64,000 bases of DNA from NCBI RefSeq assembly GCF_013155125.1, contig NZ_CP053564.1, positions 6,641,501 through 6,705,500 of the forward strand, given 5' to 3'. The stretch's first letter is position 1. Every line of letters starts with the position of its first letter. The DNA comes from Pseudonocardia broussonetiae. Its GTDB lineage: Bacteria > Actinomycetota > Actinomycetes > Mycobacteriales > Pseudonocardiaceae. Positions 27,001 to 34,193 of this stretch are shown here, in pieces. The position numbers were made by a program, and so were the translations under genes. The notes under the pieces are model-generated. The model saw only the letters and a program-made list of their open reading frames with translations, made no database searches and had not been told where the DNA came from.

Positions 27001-27836
27001 TCCATGTCGACGACGACCGGGGTGACGCGGTAGCCCTCCCAGTCGAACCAGTCCTGCACCCGCCAGGTGCGTTCCTTGGTGGCCAGCGCGACGAGCGCGT
27101 CGTGTTCCCGGGTGGCGAGCCGCCGGGTCTGCTCGGGATCGGCCGCGTTGGCGACCGGTACCGCGTAGAGCCCGACGGGGTTCCCGGCCGGGTTAGCCGC
27201 CGGGAACACCGTCACGTGCCCTTCCACGTGCGGTCGCCCCAGTACGGAGTAGTGCAGGATCTGGGTGGCGTGGTGGGGCTTCGGCCGGGCCCCGAGCCCG
27301 AGCAGGTACGCCATCAGCTGTGGGCGCAACGGGGCGAGGGCCCCACCGAGGGCGGTGTCGCGCCGCGTCAGCACCTGCGCCGCGTCGGCGAGCCGCAGCA
27401 CCGTGTCCTCGCCGAGCTCGGTGGCGCCGGTGAGGACGAGCGGGTCCGCCGACATCACGACGTGCGCGGTGACGGCCCGACCGCCGCGTGCGAGCTGTTT
27501 CGCCGCGACCCCCCAGCCCCCCACCTTCGTACGGAGCCGGCCGGCGAGCACCTTCGCCGCGTGCGAGCACTGGTTGAGGGCGTTGGGCCGGGCCTGCCCG
27601 TTCGAATACCAGGTGACCTCGCCGACAACCACGTCCGGGCCCCAGGACTTCTCCTCGCACAGGTGCACGCCGTTGAGCCCGACCACGACCAGGTCGAGGT
27701 CGATGGCGCCGCGCGGGTCGGGCAGCTGCCGACCGGCGATCACGTGCCAGTCGTCGGGGAGCTCGGCGGCGAGCCGCGTCGCCGCGTACTCCTCCCCCGG
27801 CCCGTGCCACTCGGACAGTACGTGCAGCTGGGCCAT
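24057..27836 (-). CDS. NERD - pseudokinase - Ser/Thr kinase - P-loop ATPase (PglW/MAD6-like)
   Basis: 1259 residues from the ATG at 27834-27836, 4 bases after the upstream stop; an in-frame start 51 bases earlier lies within the neighbour. Residues ~1-130 are a NERD domain (IDLDLVVVGLNGVHLCEEKS). Residues ~200-420 look like a dead kinase: GIMHRALQLRSVEV has HRA for HRD, and RFRDFSRSR has DFS for DFG. Residues ~465-720 are an intact kinase: GEGAWAVSW, VLKHL, IYHRDVSPSNVVV (~590), LIDFGLA and PPFTAPEVW. A P-loop follows at ~787 (VVLSGNPGDGKTSFLVQVG), with a Cys cluster near 942 (CEGCVARATCPI). NERD plus kinase is the PglW design of the Pgl/BREX-2 system, and the ATPase addition resembles MAD6 as I recall it. 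It likely signals infection by phosphorylating partners. Confidence 0.82.
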   Translation of the reverse strand: MAQLHVLSEWHGPGEEYAATRLAAELPDDWHVIAGRQLPDPRGAIDLDLVVVGLNGVHLCEEKSWGPDVVVGEVTWYSNGQARPNALNQCSHAAKVLAGRLRTKVGGWGVAAKQLARGGRAVTAHVVMSADPLVLTGATELGEDTVLRLADAAQVLTRRDTALGGALAPLRPQLMAYLLGLGARPKPHHATQILHYSVLGRPHVEGHVTVFPAANPAGNPVGLYAVPVANAADPEQTRRLATREHDALVALATKERTWRVQDWFDWEGYRVTPVVVDMDGTSLGKLASERRPEPDASGRVPEEIGTAVVHDAFTALATVHGEGIMHRALQLRSVEVTGHNRVRFRDFSRSRLPEALTVAPALDDEHRSAAFLPPGTTLAFYQTRDDVYGLALCLVQWLHGDPSDEPDHDLARQRAAAYPGVGATLARCLAVTPADRLDAAAAAAATGPRPGPPAPRDIGPGTLVGGQFRVQHKLGEGAWAVSWLAVDEEVDKLRVLKHLRPERVSAEQVKAEFLHADAINSAHCARPYRVLPQPEPGVLVQQYIEGPTLKERGDHLRAAGLRFEPEEVRRIAVDVLRGLADAHDQHIYHRDVSPSNVVVRPDGHAVLIDFGLAAATDAAQSAVGSPPFTAPEVWTRRHWSPAADIYSAAATVLTAVLGRYPYRGADVDQRDVVAPSAEDQVHYGRALLATLYEALHLEPAARPGDARALADRIQQARDSEAVAGTRVINPTVDALRGLYRGSGVGNAGNRGLDDLFAQETYVPTVLDSGLLPAILRRDLDVVVLSGNPGDGKTSFLVQVGDALDRAGATGTGDAAGWRKTVDGHTFVAVYDASESHGDLSSDALIRAALDPAAGEHPSRRTVLLAANDGRIVDFFTDHEELYPAVAEQMERQRRAPAGPGSRIVLVDLKRRALALPHGGGLGLDILAAVTEPKRWTACEGCVARATCPIRANAALLRTRGAQNGVWTLLLTSHLRRRRRATVRDVRSALGFLVTGNRSCADVHVEHGRGQDPGAGADRRTADLAFTDGSGDYLVQEWSELDPATLSAPGAARAARSDPTVLPDLSAVDIGVMASLKRRLFFGEWSAPGAEHEVRSYRYLLDYLDALDDPEKARTVLLRGLSRVLAYVGYAGEHVALRDRTFDDPAVRAIVVVKELRAEEFTLRTDTVASAYVESFPDLLVLEHDGSRARLRITLDTAELLLRAAAGEVLGDPASAALRQEIEGFGNQLRLQPAGSVRIVDGAGRSVGATVQGEKIVRVP

Positions 27837-27840
27837 CGGT

Positions 27841-29427
27841 TCACACCTCGTAGTCGTCGGGCCAGGTCCAGCGACGGACGTCGTCACCGAGGTCGAGCAG
27901 GTTCGCCACGTGCGGGTTCGTGCGTGTGTAGGTGATCAGGAGCTGGTCGCGGGCGCGGGTCACGCCGACGTAGCCGACGCGGGCCTTGCGCGCGGCCTCG
28001 GCGTCACCCCGACCGTCGGGCACGGCCTCCAGGCCGAACAGCACCACGACGGGGAACTCGTGGCCCTTCCCGGAGTGCACGGTCAGCAACGTGACGGCGT
28101 CGGCGCCCGGCGTGTAGGTCGCGGAGTTGTCGCGATCGACGACGGCGTACGCGACCTGCCGCTCGTCGAGCGCCAGGCGCAGCCGCTTCAGCGTGCCGCC
28201 GATCTTGGTGACGAGCACCGCGATATCGGCGGGCCGCCGGTGGCCGTCCGCGATCATCGCCTGGACCTCGGCCGCCACGCAGGCGGCCTGTTCGTCCCAG
28301 GAGGCCGCCCAGACGAGGTCGACGGGTTCCCCGTCCGGCGCCCCGGCGGACGGGATGCCCGGCCCGGCCGGGGCGAGGGCCTGGGCGGCCCGCAGGATCG
28401 GCCGGGTACTGCGGTAGGGCCGGATGAGGACGTGCCGGGCGACGTCCCGGCCGCGCAGCGCCCCGTCGAGGTCGACGTCACGGTAGAGACCCTGCGCCGG
28501 GTCCGCGACGATCACGGTGCCCCCGCGGCCGGGCCGGACGGCGTCCATCAGGGTGTGCAGCCACGCCGGGTCGAGGTCCTGGGCCTCGTCGACGAGCAGC
28601 GCGTCGAGCACCGGCGGGAGGCGGCGGGCCCGTACCGCGGTGAGCGCGGCTGCCGCCGCGGGCCCGCCGGCGAAGTCGACCCACAGCCCGAGATGGTGCG
28701 CGATCCGTCCGACGGTGCCGACCAGCACGGACGGAACACCGATGAGGTCGTTCACGTAGTGCATGAGCGACTTGTTGTACATGACGACCGCGACGGTCCA
28801 CCCCGGGTGCGCGGTGGCGAGCTGCCGGGCGCGGGCGGCGAGGAGCAGCGTCTTCCCGCTGCCCGGCGGCCCGGTCACTACGGCGACGTCGCGGACCGCA
28901 GCGAGCGCGACGGCCGCCTGTGCGGCGTCGAGCTGTAGGCGCAGGTCGGCGCGGGCCACGGAGCCGGGGTCGTGGGAGCTGGTGCGGCCCCGGCGGGTGA
29001 ACACGATCGACGGGGCGAGCCGGTCCACGATCGCCCGGAAGGTCTCCTCGTCGAGCGGGCGGGGCGGAAGGCGGTCCGGCCACGCCGCGTCGTCCAGCTC
29101 GGGGAGGCCGAGCACGGCGCTCGCCGGCTGCACCGGGAACGGTCCCGTCGCCGCGCCCAGCACGACGGCCCCCCCCACCCCGGCGTCGGCCAGCCCGCCG
29201 AGGGCGGCCCGCAGCTCGGCCCGCTTGCGGTTGAGACGCACGAACGGCGCCCGGTCCGTGGCGCTGTGGCCGTGCGGGTCGAACTCGATCGCGAGCAGGC
29301 CCACGGCCCGGTCGATGAGCAGCAGGTCGGGACGGTCCGGCCCGTCGGCGGCCAGCAGGACGGTGCCCGGCCGGTCCCCCAACCCCGCCGACGCCCGGCG
29401 GTGCAGGTCCTGCACCGATGAGGTCAC
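27841..29427 (-). CDS. UvrD-like helicase with NERD-like N terminus
   Basis: 528 residues; the GTG at 29425-29427 overlaps the methylase stop as GTGA. Helicase motifs: VVTGPPGSGKTLLLAARA (~189), ALLVDEAQDLDPAWLH (~279), LIRPYRSTRPI, VTLLTVHSGKGHEF and GYVGVTRARDQLLI near the C terminus. The protein is compact, lacking the large 1B and 2B insertions of full UvrD. The N-terminal ~120 residues (PDLLLIDRAVGLLAIEFDPH) have the strand pattern of a NERD nuclease-related domain, but the expected E-x-K has become E-F-D, so nuclease activity is doubtful. NERD-helicase fusions are known in defence loci. It sits directly before the NERD kinase and is probably a DNA-processing partner. Confidence 0.8.
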   Translation of the reverse strand: MTSSVQDLHRRASAGLGDRPGTVLLAADGPDRPDLLLIDRAVGLLAIEFDPHGHSATDRAPFVRLNRKRAELRAALGGLADAGVGGAVVLGAATGPFPVQPASAVLGLPELDDAAWPDRLPPRPLDEETFRAIVDRLAPSIVFTRRGRTSSHDPGSVARADLRLQLDAAQAAVALAAVRDVAVVTGPPGSGKTLLLAARARQLATAHPGWTVAVVMYNKSLMHYVNDLIGVPSVLVGTVGRIAHHLGLWVDFAGGPAAAAALTAVRARRLPPVLDALLVDEAQDLDPAWLHTLMDAVRPGRGGTVIVADPAQGLYRDVDLDGALRGRDVARHVLIRPYRSTRPILRAAQALAPAGPGIPSAGAPDGEPVDLVWAASWDEQAACVAAEVQAMIADGHRRPADIAVLVTKIGGTLKRLRLALDERQVAYAVVDRDNSATYTPGADAVTLLTVHSGKGHEFPVVVLFGLEAVPDGRGDAEAARKARVGYVGVTRARDQLLITYTRTNPHVANLLDLGDDVRRWTWPDDYEV

Positions 29428-32400
29428 CGCGGCTCCCCCTGCCGGGCCGCGAACGCGCGCCAGGCGTCGACGCCCTCGGCCCGCAGCACCGCCATCGCCT
29501 CGGGCGAGGTGTCCGGCGTCGGCTCCACCATCCGGAACCCGCTGCCGTCGTTGACGCGGTGCAGGAACCCGGGGCTGTAGCCGGTGGCGCGGGACTGCCG
29601 CAGGATCTCGGCGGTGAGGTCCGGGTCGCCGGTGTCGAAGCCCTCGTGCGCGGCCTCCCGCATCCGCATGCGGGCGGTGAACCGCTCGTGGGCCTCAGTC
29701 ATCTCCGCCTCCCGGTCGACCGGGGTGAACGGGAGTTCGTAGCGGCCCAGGTCGGCCCCGCGCTGATTCGCGACCTTCAGAACGTCCTTGGGCACCTGAC
29801 GGCCGTTGCGGTCGTGCTGCATCACCCGCTCGTACTTGCGCAGCACCCCGAACTGGGTGCGGTAGATCGCGCACAGTTCCTCTGCGGTGATTCCCAGCAT
29901 CACCGCGGCCAACGCGTCGATCTCCACCAGCGCCTGCCGGCGTTCCGCGTCGCGGCGAAGCGGGGTCTGCATGGTCCAGCGTGGCCCCACCTCGTGCAGC
30001 GGAACGGCCGGTAGGTCGCGGGTCCACTGGTCGAGCTGCCAGGACGGGTCGAACAGCTCCTCCCACAGCGGGGCGTAGTCGGCGGTCAGGCAGTTCAGGC
30101 GCAGGGCCCGGAGGATCAGGTCGGGGACAAGGACGTGGTCGCGGGGGTGGGGGAAGCGCCGGACGACCGACGTGTTCATCTCTGACGAGCCGCCAACCTT
30201 CGCAAAAAAGTCGACCGGCAGGGACGCCCACATGCCGGCGGCGACAGCAAGATCCAAGGAATCGGCGGTGAGAGTGAGCACGGGGTGAACATGCATTGGC
30301 CCAGGCGGAATCAGCGCGGCATGCAGCGTGCGAACCGTTGAGGAGTCAGCCATGCGCCGCCAGGCCACACGCCAGAATCGGTTCGCCGGGACGCCGCCCC
30401 ACCGCGGGTAACCGGCGATGTAGTCCGGGGTCGGCTTGGCGCGCTGGTAGTTAGTGCGCGGGATGACCAGCTCTCGCAGTTCCTCCAGGTCGACAGCCCG
30501 ATAGTCCTTGAAGGTCCGGTAGGTAGCTGGTGGATTCTGATAGAACGGGTTGGCAACGCTTAGATGAGGGCCCTGAATGATCACATCGTCGAGCGACGGG
30601 GGCACGGCAGAGCCACTGATAAAGAAGCCAGCGGTCCTATCGGTTGCCTCGTTCCAACCTGAAGCCCAGTCGAAGCGTGATGTAGCGAATCGCGGCGCTC
30701 CCGCGAGCTTGTCGAGCACCTGTTGACTCGCCGCGGTGATGGGACGCAACATGCGTGCCTCGATCGCCGGAGTTCCTGGCTCTTCGATGAGGGCAGCCCA
30801 GGTCGCAAGCACTTCGCAATTGACCGACACCAGCCGCGCCGCGTGTGGTCTAGCGTCCCATCGGTCTTCGTCATCCTTGATGCCTGGCTCCGGGCCACTG
30901 CCGTCATGATGGAAGGACCGGTCGATCGTTTCGGGAACATACAGCGCGGCAGCGTTGAGAAAGTCAGGATCACCCGGAGCCGCGTACACGTGCAACCCGA
31001 ACTCCCGGGTATTGCCGATCTCGAACAGCTTTCGCTCGTTGCGGAACTGCCAATGGCGTCGCAAACGACTGTAGGTGTGCCGCCTCAACCTCCCCGCCGC
31101 CGCTTCGGTGAAATGCGACTCCGGATGGATCAGCCCGACAATCCCGCCGTCACCCATGCTGCGCCAGGTGCGGTCCATGAAGCAGCGGTACAAGTCGGGC
31201 CGCAGCCCAGCCAGAACGGGCCGGTCGACAGCGCTGCCCAGGTGCGCGCTCGTGCCCGCGAGCGATGCGCGCTCGTCGAGGTACCGCACGTCCCCGTCGT
31301 CGAGCACCTGCTCACGCCGCTCCCGCACCTCGGTGACGCCCGGCTTGTCGGCCAACCCGAACCACGCGTCGTCCTCGGCCAGGACCAGGTTGTCGTCCCA
31401 GTCCGGCCGCACCCAGGGCGGGTTGCCGAGCTGGAGATCGAAGCCCCCGCGTTCGGCGAAGACGGGGGCGAAGTCGAACTCCCAGTGGAAGAACCCCTCC
31501 CGCTCCGCGATCCCGGCGCACACCCCGAGCCACGGGTGCGCGGCGAGCACCTCGTCGACCGGGCGCATGGTCGTGAAGCTGATCTCGGACTGCTCGGCGT
31601 CGTCGAGCTCCGGCCAGGTGGCGGCGTCGGCGAACAGGCCCCGGCCGAGCTTGGCCTCGGCCTTGCTGCGCACCCCGAGCAGCATCTCGCAGGCGTCGAT
31701 CCACTGCGCCCGCGTCGGGAGGGCGACGGAGGTGGTGACCGGCCAGAACCACAGCGCCGCCCAGGCGTCCATCACCCGGCGCAGCCGGCGGTAGGCGCTC
31801 GCGGGGTCGGTGAGGCTGGCCTCGATCTGCTCGCGTTGCACGGCGCCGGTGCCCGAGGGCAGGTCGGCAGCGCCCCAGATCGGGATGTCGCGGCGGATCT
31901 CCCGTTCGGCCACCTCCAGGCGGCGCTGGGCGAGCGTCCACAGGGTCTCCACCCGCTGCCCGAGCGCCTGGAGCCGGGCCAGCTCGGTCTTGCTCAGCGC
32001 AGTCTTGTTCGAGCGGCGCCACTTCTTCAGCGTGTCGGTGGCCGCAGGTCGGCCCTCCTTCGCCTCCTTCGTGTCGGCCACCGCGCCCCACCCGGCGGCA
32101 GGGAGCAGGAAGTGGTGCACCTCGTAGGGCGACACCGCGGAGCCGAGCGGGCGGGGCGTCGGCACGGTGGTGAGCCAGCCGCCCTTTGCGATGTCGGCGG
32201 GGGTCCAGGTCTCGCGGCGGGCGCCGATCAGCGAGTTGCCGCGGCGGAGATGCAGCCCGAACCAGGGTGCGCGCAGGCCGGGGTGCATGGCGTCGAGCCA
32301 CAGGGTGATCTCCGCCAGCTCCACGGCGGTGGAGTTGAGATCCACGCCGTAGCAGTTGTGCAGCGCGATGTAGGCCTTCACGCGCTGCTTCTGGGCAGAC

Positions 32401-34193
32401 ACGTCCTCGGGGTCGATGCGATCCCCCAGCTCGCGCTGGCGCCGCGTCAGGTACTGGTCGGCGAGCTGGTCGACCGCCTCCACGAGGAACGCGCCGGAAC
32501 CCAGGGCGGGCTCGCAGACGCGGACGTCGAGGACGTCGGCGGCCGGGGTGTCGTCGGTGAACAGCTCGGCGAGCGAGTGGGTGACGACGCAGCGAGTGAG
32601 GACCTCGGGGGTGTAGTAGGAGGCGCTGCGCTGGCGATCGCGGCCCGAGAGCCGGTAGACGAAGTCGCCGGGGGCGTAGCGGACGCGGGCCGACACGTCG
32701 GTCTCCGGATCGACCCGTTCCACGAACCAGCGCGGGTCGAACTCGCGGGTGTCCTCCTCCGGCACCACCCAGCTGCCCTTGGACGGGTCGCCGTCGCGGG
32801 CGACCTCGACCAGGTGCCGGGTGGCGATCGATCCGGTGTAGGACATCAGGCCCTCGTACACCGCACCGAGCTGGTTGATGCCGAGCTGGGCGTAGGAGAC
32901 GAAGCCGCGGTCGCGGCCGCGGCGCTCCGGGGAGAGCAGCAACCGGGCCAGCACCTGCTGCAGGCAGCGGTTGCCGAGGCCGACCTCGTCGATCAGCGCG
33001 GTGGCGTCGGCCGAGAACAGGTCGGCGCGCAGGGCCTCGAAGCGCAGCTCGCCGCCGTCGTCCGCGCCGGCGGACGGCGCGTCGGCCGGGCCGTCGGCAG
33101 GGGAGATCACCCCGTCGGCGCCCAGCGTCTCCGGCGGGTAGCCGTCGTTGACCAGCCGGAACAGGATGCGCAGGGAGTCGTAGAGGTGGGTGCCGCGCTC
33201 GGCGGCGTCGCTGGTGAGGTCGGTCAGCACCAACTCGCGCAGCCGGTCGAGGCCGTAGCCCTCGGCGTACTCGCTGGTGCCGACGGGCAGCACCCCCAGC
33301 TCGGGGCGCGCCTCGGCGTAGAGCAGGAACAGGATGCGGTAGAGGAAGCGCAGCGACTGGCGGGTGAGGTCGGGCGCGAGCCCGTCCACGTCGGACGGCA
33401 GGCCCAGCTCGGCGCGTCGGCGCAGCACATCGGTGGCCAGCAGCTCGATCGACTCCCGCACCCCGCCGCGGAGGTCCTTCGAGACGCCGACGGCGTGCTT
33501 GACCGACTCCTCGAGCAGGGTCAGCAGCAGGACGGAACCGTCGTCGCGGGGCAGGAGGGCGTCAGCCGACACGAGCGCCGCGATCGTTTCCAGCTCCCCC
33601 GCCGCCCGGGTGTCGTGCCGCTCCAGCGCGGTGGCGAGGTCGACGGCGAGCCAACGACCCTCCGGCCAGCTCGACCGCTCGGCCAACAGCACCCATGCCC
33701 CGGCCGTGACCACCACCAGCGCAGGCGGCGTCTCGGCGCCGAAGAGTGCCGAGAGCACCCGGGAGGTGGTGGTCTCCGGCTTGCCGTCGACCGTGGCCGG
33801 GCCGAGCAGGTGCCCGGCGCCGTCGCCGTCCAGTACGTCCTCGACGGTCATCGCGTCGCGGGCCTGGAGCACCAGCAGCCCTTCACCGCGCACCACCGCC
33901 GGCACCGCGAGCTCTCCGACCTCGACCTCAGGGCCGTCGAGCTGCAGCGCCTGCCGGACGGCGTCGTGCAGCGTTCTGAGCAGCTTCTCCGACCTCTGCT
34001 CCCGCGCCTGGACCAGCAGCGAGCCGAACTTCGCCCCCAGCCCGGTCAGCCCGGACCGCGGGGTGGCCTTGGTGTGCTCCTCGCGGTCCTTCCAGTCCGC
34101 ACGCAGCGCGCGCACGGTGGCCGGGAACTGCTCGGCGAGCCAGTGCTCGGAGACGAGGTCGTTGCCGACCACGATCGAGTCGAAACGCGTCAC
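29424..34193 (-). CDS. Large Eco57I-type adenine-specific DNA methylase (DrmMI/PglX-like)
   Basis: 1589 residues from a GTG at 34191-34193 that overlaps the helicase stop (GTGA). The open frame continues upstream but only as a shadow of the helicase gene. Methylase motif I is VCEPALGSGAFLVEAVDQLA (~560) and motif IV is LQLGNPPWVRPDW (~925). The sequence after about residue 1060 is the likely target-recognition region, and it is visibly less GC-rich than its flanks. No PD-(D/E)XK nuclease motif is evident at the N terminus, so it probably methylates without cutting by itself. Size and partner (SNF2 helicase next door) match DrmMI of class 1 DISARM; PglX of BREX is the main alternative, but no PglZ is present. 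Expected role: N6-adenine marking of self DNA. Confidence 0.85.
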   Translation of the reverse strand: MTRFDSIVVGNDLVSEHWLAEQFPATVRALRADWKDREEHTKATPRSGLTGLGAKFGSLLVQAREQRSEKLLRTLHDAVRQALQLDGPEVEVGELAVPAVVRGEGLLVLQARDAMTVEDVLDGDGAGHLLGPATVDGKPETTTSRVLSALFGAETPPALVVVTAGAWVLLAERSSWPEGRWLAVDLATALERHDTRAAGELETIAALVSADALLPRDDGSVLLLTLLEESVKHAVGVSKDLRGGVRESIELLATDVLRRRAELGLPSDVDGLAPDLTRQSLRFLYRILFLLYAEARPELGVLPVGTSEYAEGYGLDRLRELVLTDLTSDAAERGTHLYDSLRILFRLVNDGYPPETLGADGVISPADGPADAPSAGADDGGELRFEALRADLFSADATALIDEVGLGNRCLQQVLARLLLSPERRGRDRGFVSYAQLGINQLGAVYEGLMSYTGSIATRHLVEVARDGDPSKGSWVVPEEDTREFDPRWFVERVDPETDVSARVRYAPGDFVYRLSGRDRQRSASYYTPEVLTRCVVTHSLAELFTDDTPAADVLDVRVCEPALGSGAFLVEAVDQLADQYLTRRQRELGDRIDPEDVSAQKQRVKAYIALHNCYGVDLNSTAVELAEITLWLDAMHPGLRAPWFGLHLRRGNSLIGARRETWTPADIAKGGWLTTVPTPRPLGSAVSPYEVHHFLLPAAGWGAVADTKEAKEGRPAATDTLKKWRRSNKTALSKTELARLQALGQRVETLWTLAQRRLEVAEREIRRDIPIWGAADLPSGTGAVQREQIEASLTDPASAYRRLRRVMDAWAALWFWPVTTSVALPTRAQWIDACEMLLGVRSKAEAKLGRGLFADAATWPELDDAEQSEISFTTMRPVDEVLAAHPWLGVCAGIAEREGFFHWEFDFAPVFAERGGFDLQLGNPPWVRPDWDDNLVLAEDDAWFGLADKPGVTEVRERREQVLDDGDVRYLDERASLAGTSAHLGSAVDRPVLAGLRPDLYRCFMDRTWRSMGDGGIVGLIHPESHFTEAAAGRLRRHTYSRLRRHWQFRNERKLFEIGNTREFGLHVYAAPGDPDFLNAAALYVPETIDRSFHHDGSGPEPGIKDDEDRWDARPHAARLVSVNCEVLATWAALIEEPGTPAIEARMLRPITAASQQVLDKLAGAPRFATSRFDWASGWNEATDRTAGFFISGSAVPPSLDDVIIQGPHLSVANPFYQNPPATYRTFKDYRAVDLEELRELVIPRTNYQRAKPTPDYIAGYPRWGGVPANRFWRVAWRRMADSSTVRTLHAALIPPGPMHVHPVLTLTADSLDLAVAAGMWASLPVDFFAKVGGSSEMNTSVVRRFPHPRDHVLVPDLILRALRLNCLTADYAPLWEELFDPSWQLDQWTRDLPAVPLHEVGPRWTMQTPLRRDAERRQALVEIDALAAVMLGITAEELCAIYRTQFGVLRKYERVMQHDRNGRQVPKDVLKVANQRGADLGRYELPFTPVDREAEMTEAHERFTARMRMREAAHEGFDTGDPDLTAEILRQSRATGYSPGFLHRVNDGSGFRMVEPTPDTSPEAMAVLRAEGVDAWRAFAARQGEPR
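30190..31100. other. Lower-GC segment within the methylase (target-recognition region)
   Basis: Hand counts of four 60-base lines starting at 30541, 30601, 30661 and 31021 give 57, 58, 65 and 55% GC, against about 70% in lines at 31381 and 33181. AAA and other rare codons appear here. The segment maps to about residues 1030-1335, after the catalytic NPPW motif. This is where a target-recognition domain is expected. The contrast suggests exchange of this part by recombination. Confidence 0.55.
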
